DNA of 64,000 bases. It comes from Whitmania pigra (lineage: Eukaryota > Annelida > Clitellata > Hirudinida > Haemopidae). Shown piece after piece: positions 37,933 through 57,700 of the stretch. The position numbers and the translations under genes are program-made. Under the pieces are notes generated by a model. That model did not search any database, had not been told where the DNA came from, and worked only from the letters and a program-made list of their open reading frames with translations. The stretch lies in contig JAJTWR010000182.1 of NCBI GenBank assembly GCA_021613335.1, positions 1,351,001 through 1,415,000 of the forward strand, read 5' to 3'. Position 1 is the first letter of the stretch. Each line of letters begins with the position of its first letter.

Positions 37933-37938
37933 TTTATT
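37933..37938 (-). promoter_or_regulatory. Candidate poly(A) signal for cyclin I
   Basis: AATAAA on the minus strand, about 740 nt beyond the cyclin I stop. No nearer perfect hexamer was noticed. Confidence 0.25.
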
Positions 37939-38679
37939 TAATGTGATTGTAATCCCCCTTCAGTTCGGTGGCTGTCCTTGCTACTCATGGATCGATCAAG
38001 CTCATTTCGTGCACAAGATGTGAAGAAATGACGCAAGTGAACGAAACAAAAATAGTCAAATAAACGTACGACAAGTGGAATAATTGAAAGAACGATAAAG
38101 CGAATGATAGAACATGTACATTTGACAGGGCAGTACAAGAACATGACAACACAAAAGATTATTTTTCTATTTTGACTTTATGTAACTTTTTTTGGCGATT
38201 TTTTGGAGTTTGACAGGACGAACGCCTGTTCTTATCTTTGCATCTCCTCAGATACATGTAATCTGAATGAATGTTACATGGATTTAAAATTACTTTGTAC
38301 ACTTAATGACTGACATGTCGAGTAAAAAACTGAACCTCTTCTGCGACGGAGACTCTAAAAATGGCTGAATAATTACGGGCAATAAAGTGATCTACAAAAG
38401 GAAAGCGTGTGGACGAAATGAACTTGACGGATCCGAGGCGAGGGGCTCGACGATGCGCGACGCGAGATTCGATGCTCCGTAAAATTCCTCCGCCGGAGGG
38501 TGCACAGTTGGTGAACGAGACAGACGTAGAGCGAAGAATGAACGAAAAAATGACCTCGAACTTATGCTAACCGATTCCTTATGCTATCGAAACATTAACT
38601 ACAAAAAAATCGGGCAAACATCGACGACGACGAGAGCCCTCCGAGCGGAGAAAAATCGAAGACATCGGGCCGTCGAGCA

Positions 38680-41136
38680 TCAGACGAGTCTCCTGTAGCT
38701 GGCATTTTTGCTTCCTTGGTTGAGGTACGAAGCCACGACTTCGAAGCTCGTGCAGAGCGGCTGCTTCTTGGCCGAGTCTTGGGGAGCCACGTCCAGAGAG
38801 CAATTGCTGTTGCTGTCCTCGGCGTAGAGCTTCTTGATGCCGTCGTAAATCTCTTCGTCGACGCCCGTCTCCGGCACCTTTCGCTTCAGACTTCCGCACG
38901 GAGGAGGCTGAGAACTTGCCGGGTGCTTGAGAAGCTTCGACCTGGAAACGATCTTGCGAGTCACGACGGGCTTCTTCGCCGGAGCTTGCACGGACATCTT
39001 CAGGGTGTCCGAGGCGAGGATGGACAGGATGGCACAGCACTTCTCCACGTCGGTTTCGTCGGCCTGTCGAGAGAATGGAAATTAATGGTAGATTTTAAAA
39101 CAAAATCATAAAAACTAATATAATCACTACTCTAAGAACAATACATTCTACATGATGGTATGAGTCAAACAGCATTATTTTAGTCCCGAAAATAACACCA
39201 GCACCAATAAATTCTGACATCAGAAGTTGCATCAAGAGGACAACATACCTGTATGATGGCTTGAAGATGACCTACACAAGCTTGCCAGTAGGGCCACACC
39301 ATTCTGAGCTGTAGGGAGAGTAGGGACAGACCTACTACTGAGGGGGGATAACGTAGCAGTTGGTGGTGTAACAGGGAATTCTGGAGCAGCTTCGTCATGA
39401 CCTGGAGATAGCGAGGACTCAAATAGCACCCCACGGACACGTTCCTGAACTTCTCGCCCAACATGGCATAAAACTGGAAGTACAAGAAGCTTTGGAATTG
39501 AGCTGCTGTTGTTATTTTAAAGCCGATTTGAATCCGAGCTCTAAGAACTCATTCTTAATTTATTTGGTTATTTACATCTTGGTACCAACAACTAATTATG
39601 ATTCAAAGTATTTAGCTGTACTTAATAATTAGACTAACTATGTTTCAATAACTAATAATTAATTACAATCAAAAGCACCTGGCCGTACTTATTAATTTAA
39701 TTAAGACTTAATTTCAGACTTTAAGTCGACAACTCACCAACTGCAGGAAGTGCAGAGGAGTGACGAAGTTGACGTCCCACTTCAACTGGTTGAGGATGCA
39801 GCACTCCATGCGACCAATCTCCTTCATGGAACAACTGCACTCGCTCACGTGGATCAACTCCCTCGTGGTCGGTAGCATCTACGAGCGAAAAGAGTTTCAG
39901 TTATTTCGGGAGACACTTTCAGCAGGATAATTTATTTTGTTTTAATATTTGCGAATAACTTTCAGTAGCTTATTTTTGAGTAATCTGATCTAATAGCAAT
40001 ACCACAGTCAGTCATCGACCGTAACATCAACAACCTCAGCAATTGTAAACACACCTCATCCTCCTCAACAGTTTTGGCTGCGATGTACAAACACGACACT
40101 CCAATGCACCTCAGATACTTCGGGTGAGCCTTCAATTAAAAAGCATTTCAAGTTTAAATATTAAGCAATTTAAAATAAAACTCAGAAATTTAATAAAATA
40201 TGAAATTATTTTTTCGTATTCAGCAAGAATGACGTCGTGCTCAACCTACTGCTGAGAGCAGAAAGCGATCAAAAATTCATAAACACGAGTGAAGGCACTT
40301 GTGAGAGCAGCTTTCAAAACACTGAGTTATTTTTATCTATCAGCTCATCACTGCTGTTTACTTTTGTTATGTTACACACCTCGTCTTACACAAGTTCAAT
40401 GAAAATTCAAAGTAAATAGTACGAACTAAAAATTTAAAAAATACAATTTAAATAAATAAATATAAAATTAAATAAATTTTAGCTAATTATAAAATTTCTC
40501 AGGTGTTGTTTAACCCATAATACACAATGACCCAAAATTAATGCTTTTTCACATTATTAAATTATTCACTTTTAAACATCCATAACCTTCAACACATACA
40601 TGTGCACAGATTCAAAGTGGTTCTCTGAACTTTGACCTAATTTGCATAATTAACAAGGGCAGGTAATGGAAACAGTAATGATACCTTGACAACTTTTAGG
40701 AACTTGTCCATGATAGCCACAGCAAGGAAGAGACTCTCATCACTGAGTCCAAGCTTTGCATTAACCTCCATAAGCCAAGTGACCACTTCCTTCCTCTCAT
40801 TGGCTTTTATGAGATGTTGCTGTTTGAACAGAAAACAAACTATTGGCTAGATTACTTCAACTGAACCAAATAACACAAACTACACTTGAAACAAAAAATA
40901 AATTATGTCAATGAGGCAATTAGATGAAATTCTAGCACCTAGTTCAGTAAATTAGCATTATCAAGAAGCTGAATCATCATGGGCTCTAAAAATTAAAATT
41001 ACATCCTCAAGATAATCTAAGGTGATACCTTATCCTCTTCACTGCTGTAACAACTGGGGTTCCATTTGGTCTTCTCCTTCTCCATAGCAGCCTCTAGCAG
41101 CACCGTCAAACGGAACAACTCTCTATCGGCCTCCAT
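38680..41136 (-). CDS. CCNI: Cyclin I
   Basis: Six exons in transcription order: 41136-41029, 40819-40685, 40129-40055, 39878-39738, 39473-39249 and 39063-38680. All junctions are GT-AG and all in phase 0, giving 355 residues. The cyclin box is clear: EVVTWLMEVNAKLGL, SLFLAVAIMDKFL, HPKYLRCIGVSCLYIAAKTV with EEDE, then RMECCILNQLKWDVNFVTPL. The call as cyclin I rather than G1/G2 rests on the tail: KRKV (288-291) followed by DEEIYDGIKKLYAED, which matches the KRKV...YDGIKRLYNED tail of vertebrate cyclin I. Cyclin I is an atypical cyclin of post-mitotic cells, reported to activate CDK5 and to be anti-apoptotic. The start ATG gives MEADRELFRL, like the family N terminus. The gene is head-to-head with the PRKX-type kinase. 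Confidence 0.93.
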
Positions 41137-42196
41137 TCTTTTCTCTCAGAAAACTGCCCGAACTCACACCCGTTACACCAAAAAAACTGCAACGTTAGAC
41201 GCGAAATGTTATTGATAGATCTCATTCAGACATCAAAATTCGATAAAGTAGAAACTTATCGATCGTCAAAATAATCAACCGAAATATTTTCCAGTTTGTA
41301 CAGTTGAACAAAAATATTATTTAAATACGTACGATCGAAAAATATCATTACGGAAGAAAATCGTTAATTTAAAAAATTGTCGCAAAATAGAACCGTAATG
41401 GCCGACAAAACTGACCTGCTTTGTGTTGTCGAAAATAATTGACACTGCAGGGTACATTAGGTCCCTAAAACAGCGGTTATTACACCCCCAATCTACTGAG
41501 CAAGCATCTTGCAGAAATAGCTGTAAAATCTTGATAAATATAAAGAACTTTTCAAAATTTAACTGCCCCGAACTAGCTACCCAATTGTCTGACGAAATAA
41601 ACAACTCGCCCTTCAGTCAGCTGAGCACTGGTTCCCTGTTATAAATAGAAAATTCTCTTTGTCTCCTAGAATTGTTTAGAACGTCTAGTAATTTTAACAA
41701 TAAATATTTGTATGTGAACAATTAAAATTATGCATAAATTATGCAATTAAAATCTTGTTTAAACAGGTCTGCTAAACTTCGTACAAATATGCTGATTCGT
41801 GGAAAAAATATAGAAAAAAGTAATAAAACTGCTTTTTGCTATTGAACTTGTGATAAAGAAATAATAAACAACAAAGAAAGTCTTTCCATGCAGAATGCAT
41901 CAACTTGTTTATTTCGAGCTTTCATGGATATCTGATTGGTATCTGTGACGCTTCTTAACTTTCCTAGCGCCGTTTAGTTACGTCAGCCCAGGTTACCTGT
42001 TACTGGTTTTCGACAATTAGTTTTATTTATAAACCTTTGAAGACGGCTTAGCTTGTAAACAGAGCTCGTTCTATGCGACAGGTTTAGATTGGATCTAGAG
42101 GCGTGTGCTATTTGTCATTTGATTTAAAACTAGTCAGTACGTTTTTTTGATTTCATTGAACGCCGTTGGAGTTATGTAATAGTATTGCTTGCTGTT
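41137..42196. promoter_or_regulatory. Shared divergent promoter region, CCNI and PRKX
   Basis: The 1060 bp between the two start codons must hold both 5' ends. It contains an inverted CCAAT box (GATTGG, 41934-41939), GCGCCG, and TTACGTCAG (41978-41986), which matches a CRE/ATF-like site. These sit about 210-260 bp upstream of the kinase ATG. Untranslated exons may also lie here. Confidence 0.45.
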
Positions 42197-48119
<5,923 letters not shown>

Positions 48120-48370
48120 CCCACGGTAAAAGCCGGGGATGTAATAGCGTCGTTACGAGGAATAACCACAACATTAATAGTGATAAGCATCAACATCATC
48201 ATCTTTAACATCATCATGAACTTCATCGTCATCATCATGACCATCGTCGTCGTCATCGACACCCGAGAGGTTTAAAAATTGGGTTTTCTTCTACTGTGCC
48301 GGAGATATCGAGCTAAGCTAAAAAGTTACTCATAGTCCACAGTATGCGATATCTGTTTAGAAAGTACTCA

Positions 48371-48530
48371 TGCCATTTGATGCCATTAAATGCCATTAAA
48401 TGCCATTAAATGCTGTTAAATGCTGTTAAATGCTGTTAAATGCTGTTAAATGCTGTTAAATGCTGTTAAATGCTGTTAAATGCTGTTAAATGCCATTAAA
48501 TGCTGTTAAATGCTGTTAAATGCCATTAGA
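48371..48530. repeat. 10-bp minisatellite TGCTGTTAAA / TGCCATTAAA
   Basis: Sixteen head-to-tail decamers without a single indel. Ten read TGCTGTTAAA and four TGCCATTAAA; the first (TGCCATTTGA) and last (TGCCATTAGA) are diverged CCATT-type edge units. The CCATT version predominates at the edges. It begins 252 bp after the kinase stop codon. Confidence 0.97.
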
Positions 48531-48808
48531 GAAGTCGCTTAGTGACTAGTGAAGCTCCACCACAGCCCGAAGGTCGAGTAATAACAAGTTTTATGCAATC
48601 GCCCCGGCCTAATTATAGCTCTTGGGGAACCCGTCATCATCCATGGATTCATCCTTCCCAAATGATGTTACTCTCAACGTGCTCGTCTGGAAGGTTTTAC
48701 ATCTGCTTCACTTGTTTTAGTTTTTATTAAACAAAATTCAGCATTTCAAATGCCGGTATCAAACACATAGACGTTGTATCTGGTTATTTTTGTTCGACAA
48801 TGTCACAT

Positions 48809-48883
48809 GATGATGATAATAATAATAATAATAATAATGATAATAATAATAATAATATAATAATAATAATAATAATAATTTAT
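48809..48883. repeat. AAT trinucleotide tract
   Basis: AATAAT run with two interruptions, ending at the SINE-like fragment. Confidence 0.9.
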
Positions 48884-48922
48884 AAAGCGCCATGTGCATA
48901 GCGTCAGAGGCGCCTGATAATG
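48884..48922 (+). repeat. SINE-like repeat fragment
   Basis: TTATAAAGCGCCATGTGCAT-AGCGTCAGAGGCGCC matches the first 40 bp of copy 3 (55550 onward) and stops there. The preceding AAT microsatellite may be its old tail. A further 30-bp fragment (GTGGCGTCAGAGGCGCC) is at about 31350-31370. Confidence 0.55.
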
Positions 48923-51299
48923 ATACTCACCTGCTAAAATATCTTATTCAGTGAGCGGATATTTAAATTAATTTTATCAACTAATTGAAGGCATATTGTA
49001 AATTGGGTTTTAGTGAAACTATCACTGGTTGGAACTGCTAGATGTCTTTTACACTTTTTACCTGTACTGTCCAGTTTTGTCTTGTTTATGTTTTGGCTTC
49101 ATCTCCCACGACACTTGCCAGGTGTTTTCCGTGCATCGTGGATCCGTGCGTGCGTGTGTGGATTTTTATTCGTGAATCTGTGTGAGTTTTTTTATCTTTG
49201 GTGGCTTTATTATCCCTACACGTTCTGAACGTCGGAGTTTGAACGACAAGGTGACGAAAAAAAGAGCAACTTTGCATTAGGATTACTTTTTATACGATAG
49301 CTTACTTCGTGTTTTTCCTGTTTTGTTGTTTTGAAGATTTGATTTTGGATCTAGAGTCGTCGTCTTCGCTAGAATCGATTGCTTTTGTCGTTCGTGGCCG
49401 CGAGTTGTTGAGGTTTTTGTTGCGGTCGATAATCCTTACTGCTGTTTTATACCGTGATCGTTCGTACTTTTGACTGAATCAAATGTCTTTGAACTGCAAT
49501 ATGACAAATCATGCTGAAGGAATCCTCCGTTGTATTATTGGACACGTGCGACTCGCATTCTCACGGGATCGACCGTCGTACCTTGCGGTTGAAGTTCTAT
49601 CATCCTGCTTCATTCTCTGCAAATAATTTCCTGGCTTTGACAGGAAGGTTGACGAGAGAAGTTTGACCTACCAAAAGACAAAGCTCAAGTCTCAACAACA
49701 ATCTCACAATCTCTCGTGAACTATTGAAATTGAAATGACATCATCTCACTTATCGGGCATTCGTGAACTTCTGATCGGTCGGGTGCTGCTATGCATTTTC
49801 TTTCTCTGTGGTTCGTAATGGACGTAATTTCGGTCCGTCCGGCTTCGTTCGTTCCTGGCATCTCGGTCCGAGGTTTGCACGACATTTCGACTCTTAAATT
49901 AGACTTCGTTGTTTCTCGTTTGCTTTGCCAGTTCTGAATTCGGTCGTTCTCGTCGACACAATTCTCATTCAAGTTTGTATTTTCTCTTAAAATACTCCTT
50001 CACGAGAGCACCTTGAACTGGTTGCCACGGAACCGCTGTGCTACCTCGTGCCGACACCTAGGAGAGTGCGGGAGGCCGAACCCTCCCCGACCCATCGGAA
50101 AGTTTCCTTTGTATGTCGACTTGAATTTTAGATATTTTTCATTTCATTACTTTAAATGTTTGATCACCATTTTGTCATCATGGCTGCTTATTACGGTTAA
50201 ACGTTTGCTCCCCATGAGATTTTTTCCAATTTTACATTTACAATACAATACGACATCATGATCATGTAATTTAATTAAGTCTTAACATCAATCTGCTGAT
50301 TAAGATCTAATATTCATGAACTGGTTAAGTTTTACTCAACATAATTTATCACAAAATTTATGAATAAAATGCTCCTAGAACTGAGGGCTTCATTTTCTGT
50401 GACAAGTACTTATAGGAATATATTAGAAGTGTAGGACCCTCTGTAAATATTCAGTTTATGGAAGGGACAATTCCAGTTTTTAGCCGTTCTAATTTTCCAG
50501 ATACAAAACTTGCGAGAATCAGTGATTCGTGGATGGTGTTGCAACGATCAGCACGAAGCGATGCATAAAACCTTAGAACTTAATGTAAGTTAATTATAGA
50601 TTGCAAAAAAAAAAAACGAAAAAAACTGAAAAACCCAGAATCCAACAAGAAGCAAAAGTTAAAGTAGAAAACAAGTTCCATAAATATCACTCGAGTGATG
50701 ATAAAACTAAGCCAGCTAACCGCAAGAGATGTTTGAACAAGCCAGGCACGCGTAACCTATTAAGTGGAGTCTAAATATAGCCGTGAGAGTTCAGCCAATG
50801 AGATGGAGGGGTGAATGAATACATATTAAGATAGTTCATTCGGAGGCACAATTGGACGGTGCACTCTTGCGAAATGCTATTTTCAAAGGAATTTTTCATT
50901 TTCTAGAAAATTCCAGAAGTTCAAATGATTTTTTAAGGTGAACAAAATCAGTTTTATGTTACAAAGATGGCTCGATAGATGCAATAATTCCTAAAATGCT
51001 CCCTAAAAGGCACTCTAGGTCATCATCCGTCGGGCATTTTCTTTCAGCAGAATTTCTCTGATGTTGGAAGCTCTCAGACCTAAAAATAAGTTGAATTTTC
51101 AATTATTCTCTTACAATCATAACCTTTCTCATGCTCTCAATATTTATTATCATTATCATAATTGTTAATATTGTTATTATTATTATTATTTTGTACCTTT
51201 CACAAATAATAAATTATTGGCTTATAATAATTATTATCCTGTAGTTAATTAGTAACACACTGCGGAGCATAAATTTCATTAAAAATCGAAGATAGTAAA

Positions 51300-54200
51300 T
51301 TATGATCCTTCATTGATCACCTCGGTTGGCTGTACATTGCTGGTCTGCTTGTCTGCCAAGTTCAGGAATTCCCTGCAATTGATGTTAAGTGGAACTATTA
51401 TCATCACAGGCAACGGTAGCAATGATCATATGTTGGCATATTTACATGGTAACTTACTTAAACTGCTCTTTTAATTAGTAGCAATAAATAATGATAGAAA
51501 ATGGCACGTTAATAAAATTGTTAGTAAATTATTACCTCACGAATAATAAATTATTAACTCCTAAAAATGCATCATTGTCACCTTTCTTCTTGCTCCACTT
51601 TCTCTCCATACTTCTTGTCCTGTCCTTCGCCTCTCCCTCGTACCTTGGTGCAGATGAGTTTCGTCACCCCGCATCCGTTGGCCGCGTAACAGGCCAAGTC
51701 CACGAGGATGCAAACCACCAACAGTACCCCAAAAACGATCCCCAGAAGCCACCCTGCATTGTTGCTCAGAGAACTCGACGTGTCTGCAGACGACGTGGTA
51801 TTAAAAATAGATTAATTTTTGTTTCTTCGTCTTGTAATTTACTACTCTGGAGATTAATTATAAGCTTTCTATCTTAAGCCGGCTTAATCTGTTTCAGAAG
51901 AATGTGAAAAATTGCATGCAGCTTATGCTTCATTTAATTGTACTTCTTATTTATTTGGTAATTCAGGCACTTAACGAACACATGATCTTGCCATTGAGAA
52001 TGAAATATTTTATCAAAATTCTAAATGCCCATAAGTGCTAAAATAAAAAATTATTTTGCCTTTGAAACAGTAACATGTATTTGTAGGATGAAACCTGATA
52101 CTATCTTCTTATGTTTCAAGCTAGGAATGCTGAGAATTTCCAAAACTTGACTAACGATTTTTAAGCGGAGGGCATTTTTATGGTTCGATTAAATTTTTTA
52201 GAACGACTTAAAAGAAGGAAAAATTAAGAAAAACAACAATAAAACATGTTAAGCGAGTAGCAAAGCAATTAAAAACGAATACAACAACACAGAAACAATT
52301 GCACAGAAAATATGAAAAAACAAAGCTGTATTTTACCTTCTTTTGGAATTTGAGAAGCAGGTGAGTGGACAGGAGAGGTGTCTGGATTAGCACAAAAAAC
52401 ATGGCAACATACGTAAGGCAAGTAAGTCCAAACCTCCAGTCATCATTGATGGTTAGCGAACGATTAATGGTAAACAAATAACTCCAGGATTACCACATTC
52501 TCAAGCAAGGTAAAATCACTTCGAACTAGCAAAAACTTTCAACGATAATGGCAACCTTTTTACGGGCTTTGTTTAGTGCGCAACAGATGAAGCTAAGAAA
52601 TCAAGTCGGTGCAATCAAGTGCTTTTTTGTAGAAGTTCTGCAAGCATTTCATTTTGATGCAAGTTTGGACCCTGTTTGGATTGCCATTACTCTATCGTGT
52701 CTTCATTTCAACACTTTCAAGCAAAGAACTTAGCAACAGGGAAAGCGATGCCTAATTGTCTTTGTAAGACTACTACTATCATCATCTACAGCCTGCTGAT
52801 GAAACAGAAACGTCAGATGTCTATGTACTTAGTAATTATTCTTACGAGTCTAAATGGACTTTTAAAAATCTATTTAGTGGATGCACCAAGCAGTAGTTAA
52901 TGTATAAAATTCAGCTGGGAGGCATTCCATCTAAACATTGAAATCTCTTTATTTAGTGGAAACTTTTCTTAACTATTTGGAAAAACAATAAAAAAAAAAA
53001 CGTGATGTCAACAAAAGATGAAAGATAGGAAATGCACTTTTTTATGTACAAAAGGAAGCTTAAAAAACAAACGGCTTAGTTAGAAACGACAGCCAGTTCT
53101 GGGTTTTCAACCCAAAATTAGTGACAGGAAGCAAAAACACAAGCCCAGCCAATCAGGAGACGTGGTTTTTATGTCTGACGAGGTGTCCTTCACATATTCT
53201 GCAAGGTTACAGATTTGACAGTTGTAACATATTAACATATCTCATGGCAATATTGAATATTGTTATTATGAAGATATTTCAGAAATATTGTAACAAGATG
53301 CTGTTAAATGTCGGCCATTTAAAGTAATGAAGAGGGATCTCGACATTTAAGATCTCCGATCGGATTAGCCGACACATAAGCTAATGTAAATGCATTCTTA
53401 CTGGCCATCCCAAATGCTCAAATACTTAAGGCCACTCTATCTCGCAAGCGCATTGTCCAACGACACGAAATTCAACACAGCAAGGCATGAATTTAAAATG
53501 AGTAGAAAAAAGATTAAAAGCCATGAAAATATCCAGATGACCTTAACCAAATTCACCAAATAGAATATCTAATCATTCAGAATTAATGTTAGTAACGGCT
53601 CCCGAGATATGTTAATGAGCTCGGGTTCTATTTATAACCGGCAATCACCAACCTCTGCAGACGTGAAATTGCATCGGCTCGGAATCCTGCGACCAGCCTA
53701 TGGCGTTCTTCGCAGCCACTTTGACTTCGTACTTGGAAGACTGCGTGAGGCCCTCGAGTTTGTACTGGAGAGATGTTGTTTCCTTCGTCAGCAACTGCTT
53801 TGGATTGGAGTCTGTGAGCTGAGAATGATAATTATTATATTAATTTATAGTATATTACATTAATAATAAAATAATAATTACTATTAATATTATTATTATT
53901 GCACATTGCTGTAATTAATATTTTATGTTAATCCTATCCAAAGTAAATGTCTTCATGTTCATAATTATTTGCTATTTTAATAAATTTCAGATTGCTGGAA
54001 ATGAATAACCACATTTGACCAATAGCAATTTTAAATTTCTATCAGACATCATTATCAGGGCTTTCCATTATTAAAGCATCATCATCAGCATCACCAAGAC
54101 AATACCTCTCTGTACTGAATGCGATACTTTTCCACTGGTGATCCACTGGAGTCCGGTTCTTTCCACCTGATGAAAACCTCTCCAGGTTGGTAGCAAGGGG

Positions 54201-54758
54201 ATTTCCCCTTTTCCAAGACCACTTGTTGTGGGTAACCTAGTTGTCAACCAATTGGCTCCACTCAAAATAGGTTGGGCATGGATTAGTCCTCTGCTGCAGA
54301 ATTGGTAAACGAAACTTACTCATGGCGTCTGTTTCGCCGCTAGCGCCCGTAAAGTATCCCACTCCGACGAGGTTGATGGCAGAAACTTCGAAGTAGTAGT
54401 TGGTTTTGGGGGATAGGTTCTCAATCTTCAACAACGAGTCATAATCTTGGGGCCCAGAAACTTTTTCGCAAAAATGAAAAGAAATTAGTTAATAAGCGCT
54501 ACTCAAGTTATTTTCAGAGGAAAAAATGCTTCAGAAGAAGCACCAACAATTTATGGAGGAGAACTATATTAATGGCTACTGACAAATAGACAACATCAAC
54601 CATAAAAGCCAATACCTTCATCTCTTTGTACTTTCTCTAGAAACACTTCGGTCGGTTCACTTTCTGAAATAAATGGTTCCAAAATTTAACAAATTGTTGA
54701 ACATTTGCAAATTATTGGAATAATAATAATAATAATAACAATAATAATAATAATAAAC

Positions 54759-54794
<36 letters not shown>

Positions 54795-57700
54795 CAATAA
54801 TAATAAACAATAATAATAAACAATAATAACAACAATAAAACGCCAGATCAACAGATCAAGTACTTTATTCTTGGGTTATTCACTATTTCAACAAAGAAAT
54901 GAAATAAATAACATTTTCAAGATGAAAGATTGCTTAATGTTGCTTAATCCATCAATAAAATGTATCTTGAGATGTTTTTAAATAATTCATTCATTAAAGC
55001 CAACTTTACGATTCAACGCCAAGGTGCATGCGTCCGAATAGTAACTGCAACAAAATGACTTCGCACGAGTGAAATTCACCTGGAACTATGTATCGGACTT
55101 TATAGTTGACGATTGGGTTTCCTCCGTTCCAACCATCCTTTACGGCAAGCACCATGGAAGTGGAATATTTTTCAAAGATCGCGACATCGGCCGGCCTTTC
55201 CGGCACAACTGAAAGTGAAAGTAACAAACTGGGTTAATTCTTTGCATATCACTAATAAATTCCAAAAGAAGATGCTAATTTGATTTCTAAAAGAGAGCAG
55301 ATGGAAGATAACTAGTCAATTTACAGATGTCAGAAAATATTGAAAATTCCAGAAAATTAAGTCAAAATGAATCACACTTATCCTCCTGCTAATTCATTCC
55401 TTGACAACTAGGTACCATTTGTGGGTAATTTAAAACCTGAAGCAAATAATTGCTGGCACCATTGTCCAATTAAACATCATTCTTTCAGCCAGGCTCCTTG
55501 TTTTTAGTTGCAAGAAAATACATGTGGGATGATTTTGTAATTGTAACTTCGTTTATATAGCGCCATACGCATAGCCTCGGAGGCGCTTCTTGTAACCATT
55601 TAAAAATCGTTCCTTCCCAAGGGCACTGGCGACAGTGCAGACTGGGTTTCGAACACGACGCATTGTGAATGTTGCCATTACCGCCGTATGCTGGCATGTA
55701 ACCCATTCGGCTAATCTGCATGGCCCAATTTTAGTTTCCAACCTGCTTCTTGGACGGTGATGCGTGCAACCTTTTCACCAAAGACGTTGCCTGCTCGACA
55801 GCTGTACAAACCAAATTCATCCACCATCGGAGTGATCTGGAAAATGACAAATACTAACTTATTTTATTTTTTTTATTATTTAATCCAAAAAGCATAAAAT
55901 CAAAATCAGATTTTGGAAGTTGAAATCACGTGATCTTGCAGAGGTTTCTGCTTTTTATTAATTATTTGTCGTTTAATTATCGCTTGTTATTAATTATATG
56001 TCGTTTAATTATCGTTTATTATTAATTATTAATTATTATTCACCTGAAGAGTTGACTTGAAAGCATGTCCTTCAAATTCTTCAAAGACTTTGAAGACATC
56101 TCCCTTGGTCAAATCGACAGAAATATCATTTCTCATCCAAGTGATTTTAGCTTGGGGATTGGAAAATACTTCACAAGTCAGGTTGCTCGAATGGTTGAAG
56201 AGAAGGTATTCTTGTGGGTTTGGATCGGCAGAAAAGAATGGCGCAACTGGTGAAAAACAGAATGATTTAATTTTTGTTTATTTTTGGTTAATGAATTATT
56301 GTATATTTAAAGTTTGAAACAACCAACATAGAATATCCACAAATGAATTATTCTCTGCTTTTCCCTGCGAATTCTCGGCAACACAGCTGTAAACTCCGGC
56401 ATCTTTTAGAACGTCCACTTGTTCTTTTGGTTTCTCATACTCAACGACAGTCCAACTCTCCCCTTCATTTCCAACCGCCTGACAATGTCATTTTTTTTTA
56501 TTTATACAATAATTTGGCAAACACGCTGTTGGACGCAATAACACAGTGAGGCAGCAGAGCTCGATAGCATCTATTTTCAATCAGTACATAATAGCAGAAG
56601 CATAGAAAGCTTATCCTTGGAAAAATTATGTTCATGATGCAAGGATAAATTTTTATGTGGAAAATAATTTTTTTTAAACGCACCTGTTTCAACGTTTCGT
56701 TTCCTGAATGTAAAATTTTAACTATCGACACTTTTGGAGTTGGAAATCCGACTGCTTTGCACTTAATTCTCAAAGTTTCTCCAGTTTTGGAAGTTATGTT
56801 GCTGAATTCAGTTACTCTCGGAACGGCTGCAATGAAAACAACGACGATAAATCACGAACAGAAAACATCCGACGGCAACGAAGAACATTAAGCAACAAAC
56901 CAAGAACTATTAGACGGTTTAGCCTGGAATCGTTCCCAAGTCTGTTCGATGCTTCACACGTGTAGTTGCCAGCGTCTTCAAGGGTTACAGACTGCCAAAA
57001 CAGCTTTCCCTCCTCAGAGTTAATGGTGACGGTCGAACTGGACACCAAGGGTTTTTTGCTGTCATCCTGTTGAATGAAATGAAATTGTAATCTGTACGCC
57101 TGTGATAGATATTTAGTTGTGGCGTTTAAGTCGAATTGACAATGTAAAGAATTTAATAATAAATTGAATTATATCGATTGTTTAATCAATTTGGTATATT
57201 CAATTAAATTAGCTGATTAGAATAACATCAAATGTTTCAAACCCTGTAGAACTTGAATGTTGGTTTTGGCAAGCCCTCTGCAGCACAAATGATGCTTTTT
57301 TGTGATCCTTCCGTAGCCCTGGCGACCCCTTTCCACGAAGATATGGTAGGAGGATCTGAATGACATGGAAACATTTTAATAAGTCTGGCAACAATATTGT
57401 AGTGAAACTACTACGACTAGCCTTGGAGTTCAACTTCTATTTCGAATTGGTATCTTTTGCCAGTCTGTGGGATCGAGGCTTCGCAGATGTATTTTCCGCC
57501 ATTTTCTTTGGTGACATTTTTAAAGAAGAGAATTTTGTCTACCGGGTCGTATATATCACCTGAGGATGGTAAAATAAGGGAAAAGAATTTTTTATTATGA
57601 TGAGTATAGCCTACGAGAATAAATTGAAATTATTTTATTAAGAAAACGAATTTTATAAGCATCAGAGTAGCATCATAGAAGTCTTAGCATTAAAAGATAA

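Larger units (their letters stand above)
48120..51299. other. Intergenic, between convergent kinase and NCAM-type genes
   Basis: About 3.2 kb that holds both 3' ends. It contains the 10-bp minisatellite, an AAT tract and a SINE-like fragment. The hydrophobic open frame at 49013-49228 has no family pattern. AATAAA on the minus strand at 51143-51148 could end the NCAM-type transcript. Confidence 0.5.

Noticed and set aside
49013..49228. 71-residue hydrophobic open frame
   Set aside because: T-rich DNA gives hydrophobic residues by chance; no signal-peptide logic or homology.
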